Source: Amycolatopsis methanolica 239 (GTDB lineage: Bacteria; Actinomycetota; Actinomycetes; Mycobacteriales; Pseudonocardiaceae). Taken from it: a DNA stretch of 64,000 nt. The stretch is taken from NCBI RefSeq assembly GCF_000739085.1, contig NZ_CP009110.1:6510001-6574000 (forward strand), read 5' to 3'. A program made the position numbers and the translations under genes. Below are positions 1 to 7,878 of this stretch, piece after piece; position 1 is the stretch's first letter; each line of letters begins with the position of its first letter. The notes under the pieces are model-generated. The model saw only the letters and a program-made list of their open reading frames with translations, was not told the DNA's origin and did no database searches.

Positions 1-921
1 CGAGCCCAGCTGCCCGGTGATCAGCACCTCGGCGGCCTGGCACAGCAGGTCGGGGTCTCGCTCGAGGTCGGGGAACTCGGACAGCGGTTCGTCCACAGCG
101 GAGGTGTCGGCTGTGGACAGCACGACTCCGGCGCCGTCGCGCAGGATGCTGCTGCCCGGCGGAAGGTCCGCGTCGGCCTCGGGCTTGCGTGGCGGGGGCG
201 GCAGGTCTGGCACGTACACCGCAGCGTCGGGCTCCTGGCCGGCGCCGTCGATGTCGTCGTCCCACCGGTAGGAGGTGACCGCGCCGATGTAGCTGGTGCC
301 GATCTGCACCAGCAGCGGCGAGCGCTGGTGGTAGCGGTAGGTCTCCAGCGCGGACTTGCGCGCCTTGGCCACCCGCACGAACGGCTCCAGCGCCGCGGAC
401 CCGAAGTCGGTGCGCGGCACCGCGGGCACGACCCGGCCGGAGGAGTCCCGGTGCTCGAGGAAGTCCGGGCGCCGGACCAGCAGCGACCACACCGTGCGCG
501 GGTACTCCTCGATCCGGCCCGGCGAAAACTCCAGCCGCAGCCCGTCGGCCTCGAACAGCGCGTCCTCGCTCTCCCGCACGACGAACACGCCCTCGTCGAT
601 GCGGATCTCGACCGCGTGTTCCTTGTGCTCCTTGGCTTTCCGCTTGAACGCGTCGATCACCGTGCGGACGTCGTCGATCCGCCACAGCATCGGCTCGTGC
701 AGCTGCCCGTCCGCGTGCACGTAGGTCTGGCCCACGGCGAACCCGTTGCACGACGTGCCCACCAGCAGGTCCGTGCGGCCCGGCTCCAGGCCGCGCTCAC
801 CGCGGTCGGTGTGCAGCAGCACGCCGGCGACCGCGCCGTCCTCCGGATCCTGGGCAGCGGTGTAAACGAGGCTGCCCAGCAGCTCCAGCAGGTTCTTGGT
901 CTCGATGCGGATCGCGCTCAC
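1..921 (-). CDS. Mobile-element protein of unknown function, C-terminus cut by window edge
   Basis: The frame is open for 307 codons from a GTG at 921 to the window edge, so the C-terminus is missing. The start overlaps the stop of the upstream gene as GTGA, which fixes it. The protein opens with a helix like IRIETKNLLELLGSLVYTA, has alternating beta-type segments (VGTSCNGFAVGQTYV, EIRIDEGVFVVRE), and becomes Pro/Asp-rich after about residue 235. The repeated beta layout, and a segment PLLVQIGTSYIGAV ahead of the acidic tail, recall DnaN-type sliding clamps, but I cannot show homology; treat it as unknown. It is the last visible gene of a coupled minus-strand operon in the integrated element. 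Confidence 0.7.
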   Translation of the reverse strand, partial: MSAIRIETKNLLELLGSLVYTAAQDPEDGAVAGVLLHTDRGERGLEPGRTDLLVGTSCNGFAVGQTYVHADGQLHEPMLWRIDDVRTVIDAFKRKAKEHKEHAVEIRIDEGVFVVRESEDALFEADGLRLEFSPGRIEEYPRTVWSLLVRRPDFLEHRDSSGRVVPAVPRTDFGSAALEPFVRVAKARKSALETYRYHQRSPLLVQIGTSYIGAVTSYRWDDDIDGAGQEPDAAVYVPDLPPPPRKPEADADLPPGSSILRDGAGVVLSTADTSAVDEPLSEFPDLERDPDLLCQAAEVLITGQLGS

Positions 922-1166
922 GCCGCGTCCCCACCGTCAGCCAGCGGCAGCTCGGGCTGCTCCTCGCGGTGGAACTCACGCGGGTCGACCACCACGCCAC
1001 CACGGATGTGGATCAGCGGGTGCTCGCCGCACAGCGTGCAGTTGCCGAACTGGTCGAGCGTCGGCACTGGCCGCAGGGCGTGCCGCCCGTACTCGAGGTC
1101 GGCGAACGTCTGTGGCCGCCGCTCCTGGGCAGCCGCAGGAGCTTGGGCGGTCTGGGTGTCATCCAC
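918..1166 (-). CDS. Small CxxC protein of the integrated element
   Basis: This 82-residue protein starts at a GTG that overlaps the end of the upstream gene by 8 bases, and its own stop overlaps the next GTG as GTGA. It contains one CTLCGEHP motif (two Cys and a His) in the middle, which could be half of a metal site, followed by a short beta-type stretch (LIHIRGGVVVDP) and an acidic tail. No family is recognised. Coupling on both sides indicates a real gene of the same operon rather than a chance frame. Confidence 0.7.
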   Translation of the reverse strand: MDDTQTAQAPAAAQERRPQTFADLEYGRHALRPVPTLDQFGNCTLCGEHPLIHIRGGVVVDPREFHREEQPELPLADGGDAA

Positions 1167-1650
1167 GGGGCTGACCTCCGGAGATCGGGACGAGCATGTG
1201 CCCCCGGGCCTCGATCTCGGCCCGGGTCCGCTCCTCGATAGGGACGGGAATGTCGAACGTGGGGGTCAGCGCCAGCTCCCAACGCCCGGGCGCTGCCTCG
1301 CGGTAGTAGTGCGTCGACCCCGGCGGCTTGTTGGTGCAGCGGTAGACGACCGGCTGAGCGGGCGGCACCGGGCGGCCGCGGCGGAGCGCGGCGACCAGTC
1401 GCGCCCACAGCCCGCGCCGCTCTGGGGTGTCGCGCACGGCCGGCGGCCGCGGCGGCCAGGCGCCGCGCTCCTCGTAGAAGCTGTTCACCGAGACGTGGTC
1501 GTCGGCGCGGCCGTGGTGCTGGCCACCGGCCGAGTCCGGCACGGGCACCTCGCCGGACTCGCGCTGCCAGATCGTGAGGAACGGCACGGTCGGCTCGCGC
1601 CGCGCGACCGGGAAGACGTCGGTGGGGTCGTCGGGCCAGACGGCGATCAC
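1159..1650 (-). CDS. Hypothetical protein of the integrated element
   Basis: A 163-residue frame begins at GTG 1650, overlapping the stop of the preceding small gene as GTGA. The N-terminal part reads VIAVWPDDPTDVFPVARR and the C-terminal part ends in a beta-rich segment around WELALTPTFDIPVPIEERT. There is an Arg-rich stretch in the middle and no signal peptide. I do not recognise a family. A longer frame extends upstream to 2205 but has no coding character and overlaps two other genes, so the coupled GTG is preferred. Confidence 0.65.
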   Translation of the reverse strand: MIAVWPDDPTDVFPVARREPTVPFLTIWQRESGEVPVPDSAGGQHHGRADDHVSVNSFYEERGAWPPRPPAVRDTPERRGLWARLVAALRRGRPVPPAQPVVYRCTNKPPGSTHYYREAAPGRWELALTPTFDIPVPIEERTRAEIEARGHMLVPISGGQPRG

Positions 1651-1829
1651 GCGCCCACCCCCGACGGGGTGGCCGGTGCGACGGCCGGAGTTGTGTGCGG
1701 CGCTGTGCCGTTCGGCGGGACGCATGACGTCGTCATCGCGAACAGCGCGCCGAGGGCGAGCAGGGCTGCCGCGGCGCGCTTCGCGCGCTGCTGGGGCGGG
1801 GGCGGTGCCTGTACCTTTGTCGTCATCAC
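1647..1829 (-). CDS. Small membrane or lipoprotein-like peptide
   Basis: The 60-residue product has a positively charged N-terminus (QQRAKR), a hydrophobic segment AAAALLALGALFAMT and then a Cys (TTSC), followed by a Pro/Thr/Ala-rich tail. This is a lipoprotein-type or single-span anchor pattern. A strong ribosome site GGAAGGAG at 1839-1846 lies 9 bases before GTG 1829 and 12 before the in-frame ATG 1826, favouring GTG. Its stop overlaps the next gene's GTG. It would be a surface-exposed or membrane peptide of the mobile element. Confidence 0.6.
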   Translation of the reverse strand: MMTTKVQAPPPPQQRAKRAAAALLALGALFAMTTSCVPPNGTAPHTTPAVAPATPSGVGA

Positions 1830-1916
1830 CGGGTGTTGCTCCTTCCGAGGGTTCCGGTGTGCGCCCGTCTCGTCGCCTGGTCCGCGCGAGGCGGGCTTTT
1901 CTGTCGGTGGGCTGTG

Positions 1917-2087
1917 CTAGGCGGCGCTCTTGCGCTCGGTCATGCCGCGGCGGATCGGCGGCAGCAGGAGGCGAAGGCGGTCGAGGGTCGCTCCGTCTGG
2001 GCGAGGTGCCCGCGCGATCACGCGGTCGATGAACTGCGCGCGCGACTCGCCAGGTTCGATCGCCAACCGGTGAAGGGCGGTCGTCAC
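1917..2087 (-). CDS. Very small coupled gene of unknown function
   Basis: A 56-codon frame starts at GTG 2087, overlapping the stop of the upstream regulator as GTGA, and ends at TAG 1917. The product is basic and helical (LHRLAIEPGESRAQFIDRVI, then an Arg/Leu-rich half and the end TERKSAA). Codons end mostly in G or C. The overlap with the regulator and the dense packing of this operon support translation. Function is unknown; a small DNA-binding or excision accessory protein would fit the context but is only a guess. Confidence 0.5.
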   Translation of the reverse strand: MTTALHRLAIEPGESRAQFIDRVIARAPRPDGATLDRLRLLLPPIRRGMTERKSAA

Positions 2088-2419
2088 GCCGCCGCTCCAG
2101 CGACCCGTTTGGGGCCGCGCGAAGGCTCCCGGTCGTCCCGACGGGGTGGGGCTTTCGGTTCGCGCTTGGGCTGCTTTGGTGGTTCGTCCGGGAATGACGC
2201 GCCACCCTCCGGCGCGAGGCGGTCGTCGCGCAGCGCTCGGGCGAGCGCGAACTGCCGACGGCGGGAGGGCTTCCCGTCGTGGCCCAACTCGATGTTGCGG
2301 AGATACCCGACCGACATGCCGACCTCGGCCGCCAACTCGACCGTTGACTTGTCGGCCTGCTCGCGGAGGCGCCGCACGAGCTGGCCGTAGGCCGGTTGAG
2401 TGAGTGGAGGTTCGATCAT
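2084..2419 (-). CDS. Xre-type helix-turn-helix regulator of the integrated element
   Basis: This 111-residue protein has an N-terminal Xre/Cro fold: YGQLVRRLREQ, STVELAAEVGMSVGYLRNIE with the second and recognition helices, then a basic, Pro-rich tail. It heads the minus-strand operon. The ATG at 2419 sits 7 bases after a -10 hexamer TACCTT (2427-2432 read on the minus strand) with TTGCAC 17 bp further up (2450-2455), so the message should be leaderless; there is no ribosome site. It faces a second HTH gene across an inverted repeat, a layout typical of element control switches. A longer frame from 2470 would run through the promoter and is rejected. Confidence 0.75.
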   Translation of the reverse strand: MIEPPLTQPAYGQLVRRLREQADKSTVELAAEVGMSVGYLRNIELGHDGKPSRRRQFALARALRDDRLAPEGGASFPDEPPKQPKREPKAPPRRDDREPSRGPKRVAGAAA

Positions 2420-2500
2420 GTGCAGAAAGGTACAGAGAGGTTCAGGGTCGTGCAAGGTCCAATGTTGCACTACCCTGCACTTTTCTGTACTCTTCTGAAC
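2420..2500. promoter_or_regulatory. Back-to-back promoters inside a 36-bp inverted repeat
   Basis: Two near-copies of a 36-bp unit face away from each other at 2420-2455 (minus) and 2465-2500 (plus), 29 of 36 positions identical, 9 bp apart. Each unit contains TTGCAC, a 17-bp spacer and a -10 hexamer: TACCTT on the minus side (2427-2432) and TACTCT on the plus side (2488-2493). The spacers share CTG-AC-TTCTG steps, suggesting operators for one or both flanking HTH proteins. Confidence 0.6.
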
Positions 2501-2590
2501 CTAACGCCACCAAAGTGCCAGCTCAGGAGGCTAAATACGATGGCGCAAGCGGAGAGATTGTTGACGCGACGCAGCGGACGCCGGTTCGCT

Positions 2591-2618
2591 CCCTGTACTT
2601 TTCTGAGCTACTCTGCAC
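2591..2618 (+). promoter_or_regulatory. Third operator-like copy before the plus-strand regulator
   Basis: The 28 bases match the inner part of the upstream 36-bp unit (CCCTG-AC-TTTTCTG and a terminal CTCTGCAC) but lack the TTGCAC box. It contains TACTCT at 2609-2614, six bases before ATG 2621, so it may act as both operator and -10 region of a leaderless promoter. Confidence 0.45.
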
Positions 2619-2620
2619 GC

Positions 2621-3043
2621 ATGGACGAGCGCCGGAAGAAGCTCGGGAGACGGGTCGCCCTTGCCCGTCAGCGCGCCGGCTATTCCAGCCAGAAGGCGTT
2701 CGCCGACGCCGCCGACCTCAGCGAGAAGAGTGTCGCCGACGTGGAGCGCGGCGATACGCGCCCGGGCAAGTCGACGTTGTGGAAGATCGAGGGTGCTCTA
2801 GGTTGGCCCGACAACGGAGCGGTTCACTACCTCGAGACTGGTCGCCCCGAAGATCTTGATGCACTGCCGTTGCCATCGACCGCGCCCACAATCGCAGAGC
2901 CTCGGCGGAACTACCCAGCCCAACTTGAGGACGACACCGAGCGGAAGCTGTGGGACCTCCCCGAACTGTCCGAAGAGGAGCGCTGGAACCTGATCATCTT
3001 CTACCGCACGCAGCGCGCGACCAAGCTCCGTAACACCGGGTGA
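2621..3043 (+). CDS. Helix-turn-helix repressor-like regulator of the integrated element
   Basis: The 140-residue protein begins MDERRKKLGRRVALARQRAG, followed by a Cro/Xre helix-turn-helix (QKAFADAADLSEKSVADVERG, here split over about residues 23-45), and a C-terminal half with an acidic helix (LSEEERWNLIIFYR). It is divergent from the other HTH gene. Start choice is uncertain: ATG 2540 in the same frame has a perfect AGGAGG at 2525-2530, but codons 2540-2620 often end in A or T, unlike the rest, so ATG 2621 is preferred. Likely the maintenance repressor or its antagonist in the element's switch. Confidence 0.7.
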   Translation: MDERRKKLGRRVALARQRAGYSSQKAFADAADLSEKSVADVERGDTRPGKSTLWKIEGALGWPDNGAVHYLETGRPEDLDALPLPSTAPTIAEPRRNYPAQLEDDTERKLWDLPELSEEERWNLIIFYRTQRATKLRNTG

Positions 3044-3110
3044 GAGCCACCGCGCCAACTAGGCCAAATGGGTCGTTACCGCGCGGTAGTTGATCACGAA
3101 CCGGAAACGG

Positions 3111-3139
3111 TTGCTAACTCAATCTGGCGACCTTAGATA
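3111..3139 (+). promoter_or_regulatory. Candidate promoter for the membrane protein at 3148
   Basis: TTGCTA at 3111-3116 and TAGATA at 3134-3139 are separated by exactly 17 bp, and the GTG start at 3148 lies 8 bases beyond, so transcription could begin at or next to the start codon. No ribosome site is seen, consistent with a leaderless message. Confidence 0.4.
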
Positions 3140-3147
3140 CATCAATC

Positions 3148-3879
3148 GTGAAAAGAATCGACCTACTGGGGAGGCGGTCGAAGCGGAGGGCTGATGCCTA
3201 TGAGCAGGGCCTTTCGCTGATCGCGGAGGCTGTCGCCGGCGGATCGTCTCCTAGTTCGAAACGGTCAGGTAAGGCTCACCTGACCGTTGTGCCGCCCCTG
3301 GAGCCCGGGGCGCAACGAATTGCTCACCGAAAGCTTGCACTTCGGCCACGGGCAGAGTTCTGCGGCTGGTTCCTGTCTGGGCTGACGGCGGCGGTCATGC
3401 TGGTAACCCTCGTGGCGCTGCGCGCACCGGCCTCGCCGACGGATGAGGCTGTGCCCGACCGCGCGCCGGAGTTGAGCGTCGCCCCGACGACCGGCGCGCC
3501 CGACGAGAACGACGTCAGAATCCAGGTGGAGCGGCTACGAGCAAACGGGACGGTCAGTTCGACGACGCCAACGACAACCGTCACAGTCACCGCTCCAGCA
3601 GCATGGAACGGCTCGCCCAGCACCCGCGTAGCGACGCCACCGAGCAGTTCAACCGCGCGTAGCAGCACGCCCCGAACTCCCCCGCCCTCGACGTCCGCAA
3701 CCGAGCCAGCGCCGCCGGCCGCGTCCGACCGACCAGCGCCTGGCAACAACGACGACACTGATCAGGACGGGGACACCGCACCATCGGATGGCCAGCCCGC
3801 GGATCAGAAGCGCGCGCAAGGAACCCCCCACGGCGTGGCGCTCAACCTCGGCGCTCTGCTCGCCGCGGTCCTTGCCTAG
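3148..3879 (+). CDS. Single-span membrane protein with Ser/Thr/Pro-rich tail
   Basis: The 243-residue product has a basic cytoplasmic N-terminus, one membrane span at about residues 71-92 (CGWFLSGLTAAVMLVTLVAL), and a long low-complexity exterior rich in Thr, Ser, Pro and Asp, ending in a short hydrophobic stretch (VALNLGALLAAVLA). GTG 3148 is the first in-frame start after the candidate promoter. Its TAG overlaps the integrase TAG on the opposite strand in a shared CTAG. No family is recognised; similar anchored low-complexity proteins are common cargo or transfer-associated proteins in actinomycete elements. Confidence 0.65.
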   Translation: MKRIDLLGRRSKRRADAYEQGLSLIAEAVAGGSSPSSKRSGKAHLTVVPPLEPGAQRIAHRKLALRPRAEFCGWFLSGLTAAVMLVTLVALRAPASPTDEAVPDRAPELSVAPTTGAPDENDVRIQVERLRANGTVSSTTPTTTVTVTAPAAWNGSPSTRVATPPSSSTARSSTPRTPPPSTSATEPAPPAASDRPAPGNNDDTDQDGDTAPSDGQPADQKRAQGTPHGVALNLGALLAAVLA

Positions 3880-5405
3880 CCGGCGAGCCCTCCATGCTCG
3901 GTCGGTTCGTCGCGCACCAGCGCGACGCGTTCCTCCGCGGGCACAAACGGTTGCCTCCGCCCGGCAGGCATGACGTGCAGCTCACCTAGCACGTTCTTCG
4001 CGAACAGCAGTCGCATGATCGCGCGCCGAGCCGCGATCGGGGTGTGCTGCCAGCGTTCCGCCACGTCCGGCCCCGGCTCGATCAGCCCGCGGAGGACGCT
4101 GGGTCTCGCCAGCTGCTCCCGCTCGCGTTCGAGCTTGGCGATCCGCTGCTCCAGGCCCGGTGCGACATCGCTCGCGAACCCGACGGACAGGGTGCCAGCC
4201 CGCACCTTCGCCTTGAGTTCGGCCAGTTCCGCCCGCACGCCCGCGAGCTGGGTGCGGATCCGTTCAATCTCGGCGTCCCGCTCGTCGTCGGCCTGGTCAA
4301 GGGCGCCGTACTGGCGCGGGTCAGCCAGGAATCGCAACGCGATGTCGGTGGCCAGCTCCTCCAACGGGCCCTTCCGGATCGACACGTGAGTGTTCCCGTT
4401 GCAGCGATAGGCGTCACGGGAGCCACCGATGTACGCGACCGGGCTGCCACAGACGCCGCAGCGCGCGATCAAGCTCAGCAGGTGAACCGCTGCGCCCGGC
4501 CGGGTGTTGGTGCACGCGTTGGCCTGCAGGCGTTCCTGCACTGCGTAGAACAGGTCTGGCTGGACGATCGCTTCCCACTGGGCGGTGACCAAGGCCTTGG
4601 CGTTCTTCAGGCTCCGGTTCCCTCGCACGCCTGGCGAGTGCACCCGGAGGCCGGCGTATGCCGGGTTGACCAGCCAGGAGCGCATGTGCTGCTGGGTGAC
4701 CTTCGTCCCCTTTCGAGTGCGCAAGCCGCGCTGGTAGAAGTCCTCGGCGATCGCACGCTGCGAGTGCCCTGCGGCGACGCGCCGGAACGCTTCCTCCACC
4801 CAGGGCGCCGCCTCTGGGTCGGGGAACTGGCCGATAAGCTCGCCGGTCTTCGGGTCGTACTTCCGGATGAAGCCGAACCCCGGGATGCCATGCGGTAGCC
4901 CCTCGGCGGCGTTGACTGCGAGCTGGTCGCGCGTGCGCTCGGACGTCTTGGAGGCCTCGGCCGACGCGTCCAGCGCTTCGTCCAGGAGAGCGCGGCGGTC
5001 CCGCCAGTCCGCGCAGTTGAACAGCCGCCCCATCACCTCCACCCAGATGTAGACCTGGTGTTCCTCGCACAACTCGATCAGCCGGAGCCATTCGGATTCG
5101 CGGCGGCTCCCCCGCGACGCCTCCCACAGCTGCAGGATCTCGCCGCGTTCGAAGTCGCCAGATTCGAGGTCCTGCATCAGCCGCGCGAAGTCGCCCCGCG
5201 ACCCGCGCGAGTGCCGTGACGCACCGCCGACGTCCCGGTATGGCCCTCGGTGATCGGTTCGCCACTGCCGGATCTTGGCCCGCCGCAAGTGCGCCTTATC
5301 CTGCCGCGCGGGGCTCGCTTCCTGACCGTTCGCAGCCTTTTTGGAAACCCGCAGGTACCGACGCGCTAACGACCCGGCCGCCCCGGGCTCGACGAGGGGA
5401 GACAT
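3876..5405 (-). CDS. Large serine recombinase (site-specific integrase)
   Basis: This 509-residue protein is a large serine integrase, which joins attP and attB through a phosphoserine intermediate. The resolvase domain starts with RRYLRVSKK, placing the catalytic Ser near residue 21, with conserved Arg-containing segments following. A recombinase domain around residues 160-270 (GIPGFGFIRKYD, LRTRKGTKVTQQHM) precedes a zinc ribbon (ARCGVCGSPVAY ... YRCNG) and a coiled-coil stretch rich in Glu/Leu (about residues 360-430). Length is typical. It lies at the very edge of the element, its start codon overlapping the chromosomal gene at 5404, as expected for an integrase next to its attachment site. 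Confidence 0.93.
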   Translation of the reverse strand: MSPLVEPGAAGSLARRYLRVSKKAANGQEASPARQDKAHLRRAKIRQWRTDHRGPYRDVGGASRHSRGSRGDFARLMQDLESGDFERGEILQLWEASRGSRRESEWLRLIELCEEHQVYIWVEVMGRLFNCADWRDRRALLDEALDASAEASKTSERTRDQLAVNAAEGLPHGIPGFGFIRKYDPKTGELIGQFPDPEAAPWVEEAFRRVAAGHSQRAIAEDFYQRGLRTRKGTKVTQQHMRSWLVNPAYAGLRVHSPGVRGNRSLKNAKALVTAQWEAIVQPDLFYAVQERLQANACTNTRPGAAVHLLSLIARCGVCGSPVAYIGGSRDAYRCNGNTHVSIRKGPLEELATDIALRFLADPRQYGALDQADDERDAEIERIRTQLAGVRAELAELKAKVRAGTLSVGFASDVAPGLEQRIAKLEREREQLARPSVLRGLIEPGPDVAERWQHTPIAARRAIMRLLFAKNVLGELHVMPAGRRQPFVPAEERVALVRDEPTEHGGLAG

Positions 5406-6417
5406 GGTGAGTAGGGTAAAGCACCACGCAGAAGGTACGACGACAGTGATCGCGATCGTGCTCGGCGTGCTGCTGTCCTTCGCCTCCGTGGCCGGCGCGG
5501 CCGGCTACCTGTGGTCGCAGGGCAGCGACGCGCCGCCGCCCGCCCCCGGCCTGCCCGCCGTGTGGCCGGGCAAGGACGGCGAACTGCCGCGCCGCGTGCC
5601 GATGCCCTCCGGCGAGATGCTGGCCGCGCTGCCCGCCGGCAGTTCCGGGCACGTGCTGTGCCAGGCGTTGTCCGAGCAGCGCTGGGAGGCGCTGCTCGGC
5701 GGCGCCACGCTGCGCGAGGTGCGGGGCAGCGTGTGCCACCTCGTCACCGAAAGCCTCGACGTCAGCCTGCGCCTCGACAACGTGCCCGCCACCCTCCGGT
5801 CGCCGCAGTCGGTGGCGGTGTCCGGACGGGCCGCGGAGGTCGAGTCGAGCGGCACCGTCAACGCGCGACTCAACGTCCACCTGGTCGACGACGCGCCCAG
5901 CGGCGAGGTCCACCCGTACCTGCGCCTCGACATCACGCGCTACGCCGTCACCCGCCCGGGCCTCACGCTGGACGACCTCGCCACGTCGATCGCGCGGGAC
6001 GTCATCAACGCGACGATGGCGCCCGGCCCGGACCTGCCCGCACAGGGCCGCGACGCGGTGATCGCGATGCGGGTGACCGAACCGGTGCCGGGTTACGGCA
6101 TCCAGGACGCGCCGTGGCCGGTGGTGTCGTGGCAGCTGTGCACGCAGCTCGCGAAGACGATGGGCACGAGCCCGTCTGCGACGAAGCCGAGGTTCGACGG
6201 CCGCTGCACGGTGCGCACGGTGCAGGCCGCCCTGACGGACGACGTGACGCCACGCGCGTACCCGGACACGCTGGCCGGCCGACCCGCCCTCATCACCGAC
6301 GAGATGGTGGCCGTGAAGCTCGACGAGAGCTCAAGCCAGGAACTGGCATTCACCGGCACGGGGCGAGACCTGAAGTCACTCGCGGAGACGGTGCTGCCCG
6401 CCCTCCTCGGACGCTGA
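5404..6417 (+). CDS. Membrane-anchored secreted protein of unknown function at the element junction
   Basis: The product (about 337 residues) has a short basic N-terminus, one membrane span (TVIAIVLGVLLSFASVAGAA, about residues 13-32), and an exported domain of about 290 residues containing several Cys (for example GHVLCQAL, GSVCHLV, WQLCTQL, DGRCTV) that could form disulphides. GAGGGGAG lies 2 bases before ATG 5404 and 5 before GTG 5407, so GTG 5407 may be the real start. The start overlaps the integrase start on the other strand, so its upstream region, and perhaps its first codons, come from the integrated element. No family is recognised. Confidence 0.75.
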   Translation: MVSRVKHHAEGTTTVIAIVLGVLLSFASVAGAAGYLWSQGSDAPPPAPGLPAVWPGKDGELPRRVPMPSGEMLAALPAGSSGHVLCQALSEQRWEALLGGATLREVRGSVCHLVTESLDVSLRLDNVPATLRSPQSVAVSGRAAEVESSGTVNARLNVHLVDDAPSGEVHPYLRLDITRYAVTRPGLTLDDLATSIARDVINATMAPGPDLPAQGRDAVIAMRVTEPVPGYGIQDAPWPVVSWQLCTQLAKTMGTSPSATKPRFDGRCTVRTVQAALTDDVTPRAYPDTLAGRPALITDEMVAVKLDESSSQELAFTGTGRDLKSLAETVLPALLGR

Positions 6418-6427
6418 GCGCCGCCGG

Positions 6428-7876
6428 TCAGGCGGCCCGCGACCGGTCCGAACGGCGCCGCGCGTTGAGCACCCTCAGGCCGGCCAGGCGCACCGGCCTC
6501 GTCATGCCGCCGCGGCGGGCCAGCACCACGGCGCAGGCCGCGGCGGCCACCGCGGAGATCACGCCGCCGATGAGGAACGGGGACCGGCCGCCGAAGGTGT
6601 CGGCCATCCAGCCGACCATCGGGCCGCCGATGGGGTTGCCGCCGATCAGCACGAGCACGTAGAGCCCCATGACGCGGCCGCGCATCTCCGGGCTCACCGA
6701 CGTCTGCACCAGCGAGTTCGCCGTGTTCAGGAACGTGATCGTGGCGAACCCGAGCGGGATCAGCGCGATGCCGAACGCCAGGTAGGTCGGCATGAACCCG
6801 GCGACGAACTCGACCGCGCCAAGGCTGAACGCCGCGATCAGCAGCAGCCGCACCCGCGGACGGCCCCGCGCCCCGCGCCGGGCCGCCATCAGCGAACCCG
6901 TGAACGTCCCCACCGCGAGCAGCGTCGACAGCAGCCCGTACCCGTCGGCCTGCGTGCCGAACACGTTGCCCGCCACGATCGCCAGCGACGTGAAGAACGT
7001 GATGCCGAAGGTGCTGACGAAGAACACCAGCACCATCAGCGAAACCAGGTCCGACCGCCCGCGCACGTAGGCCAGCCCCTCGCGCAGCTGCCCCTTGGCG
7101 CGCGCGACGGCCGGGCCGCGGAACAGCTTGTCCGGGTCCATCAGCAGCAACCCGGTGATCACGGCCAGCGTGCTGACCGCGTTCGCCAGGAACATCCAGC
7201 CGGTGCCGACCCACGTGATCGCGAACCCGGCGATGGCGGGCCCGACGATCCGGGCCATGTTGAACACCGACGAGTTCAACGCGACCGCGTTCGTGATCTG
7301 CTTGCGCCCCACCATCTCCGCGACGAACGACTGCCGCGCCGGCACGTCCAGCGAGCTGAAGATGCCCAGCACGAAACACAAGACGTAGACCTGCCACAGC
7401 GTCACCACACCGGAGACGTCGAGCAACCCGAGCACCAGCGCCTGCACGCCGATGCCGCTCTGGATGGCGATGCACAGCTTGCGCTTGTCCACCCGGTCGG
7501 CGAGGACACCGGCCCACAGGGACAGCATCAGCGTCGGCAGGAACTGCAGCGCCACCGCGATCCCCAGCGCCACCGGGTTGTTCCCGGACAGCTCGAACAC
7601 CAGCCAGTCCTGGGCGATGCGCTGCATCCAGGTGCCGATGTTGGAGATGATCTGGCCGGAGAAGAACAGCCGGTAGTTGGGCACCCGCAGCGAGGCGAAC
7701 ATGCTCGCCTTCTGCCGCGCCTTCTCCCCTGGCTCCACGGCCGGGGCGGCGGCGGGCTTGGGCCGCATCCGGCCGGACGGCGCGGTGCAGGCGGCACGGT
7801 CGGCGGGTGGTGCCTGGCCCCGGGTACCTGTGTTCGTCAGTTCGGACTGTCCGTCAGTACCCGTGTTGAGCCCCAC
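6428..7876 (-). CDS. MFS exporter, EntS-like family
   Basis: The 482-residue protein has about 12 hydrophobic segments after a Pro/Ala-rich N-terminal extension of about 55 residues. The core begins FASLRVPNYRLFFSGQ and has the MFS-3/EntS style LADRVDKRKL loop and GRVMGLYVLVLIGGNP in the second half. Such proteins export siderophores or drugs by proton antiport. It begins 2 bases after the MarR stop and is almost certainly co-transcribed and controlled by it. Substrate cannot be read from sequence. The N-terminal extension may be overlong, the true start possibly nearer the first span. Confidence 0.85.
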   Translation of the reverse strand: MGLNTGTDGQSELTNTGTRGQAPPADRAACTAPSGRMRPKPAAAPAVEPGEKARQKASMFASLRVPNYRLFFSGQIISNIGTWMQRIAQDWLVFELSGNNPVALGIAVALQFLPTLMLSLWAGVLADRVDKRKLCIAIQSGIGVQALVLGLLDVSGVVTLWQVYVLCFVLGIFSSLDVPARQSFVAEMVGRKQITNAVALNSSVFNMARIVGPAIAGFAITWVGTGWMFLANAVSTLAVITGLLLMDPDKLFRGPAVARAKGQLREGLAYVRGRSDLVSLMVLVFFVSTFGITFFTSLAIVAGNVFGTQADGYGLLSTLLAVGTFTGSLMAARRGARGRPRVRLLLIAAFSLGAVEFVAGFMPTYLAFGIALIPLGFATITFLNTANSLVQTSVSPEMRGRVMGLYVLVLIGGNPIGGPMVGWMADTFGGRSPFLIGGVISAVAAAACAVVLARRGGMTRPVRLAGLRVLNARRRSDRSRAA

Positions 7877-7878
7877 CG

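Noticed and set aside
328-1920. 530-codon open frame on the plus strand at the left end
   Set aside because: It is antisense to four coupled minus-strand genes and is Arg/His/Pro-rich shadow sequence typical of high-GC DNA.
2540-2620. N-terminal extension of the plus-strand HTH regulator from ATG 2540
   Set aside because: AGGAGG is ideal, but the 27 codons have many A/T third positions and run through an operator copy; noted as an alternative start only.
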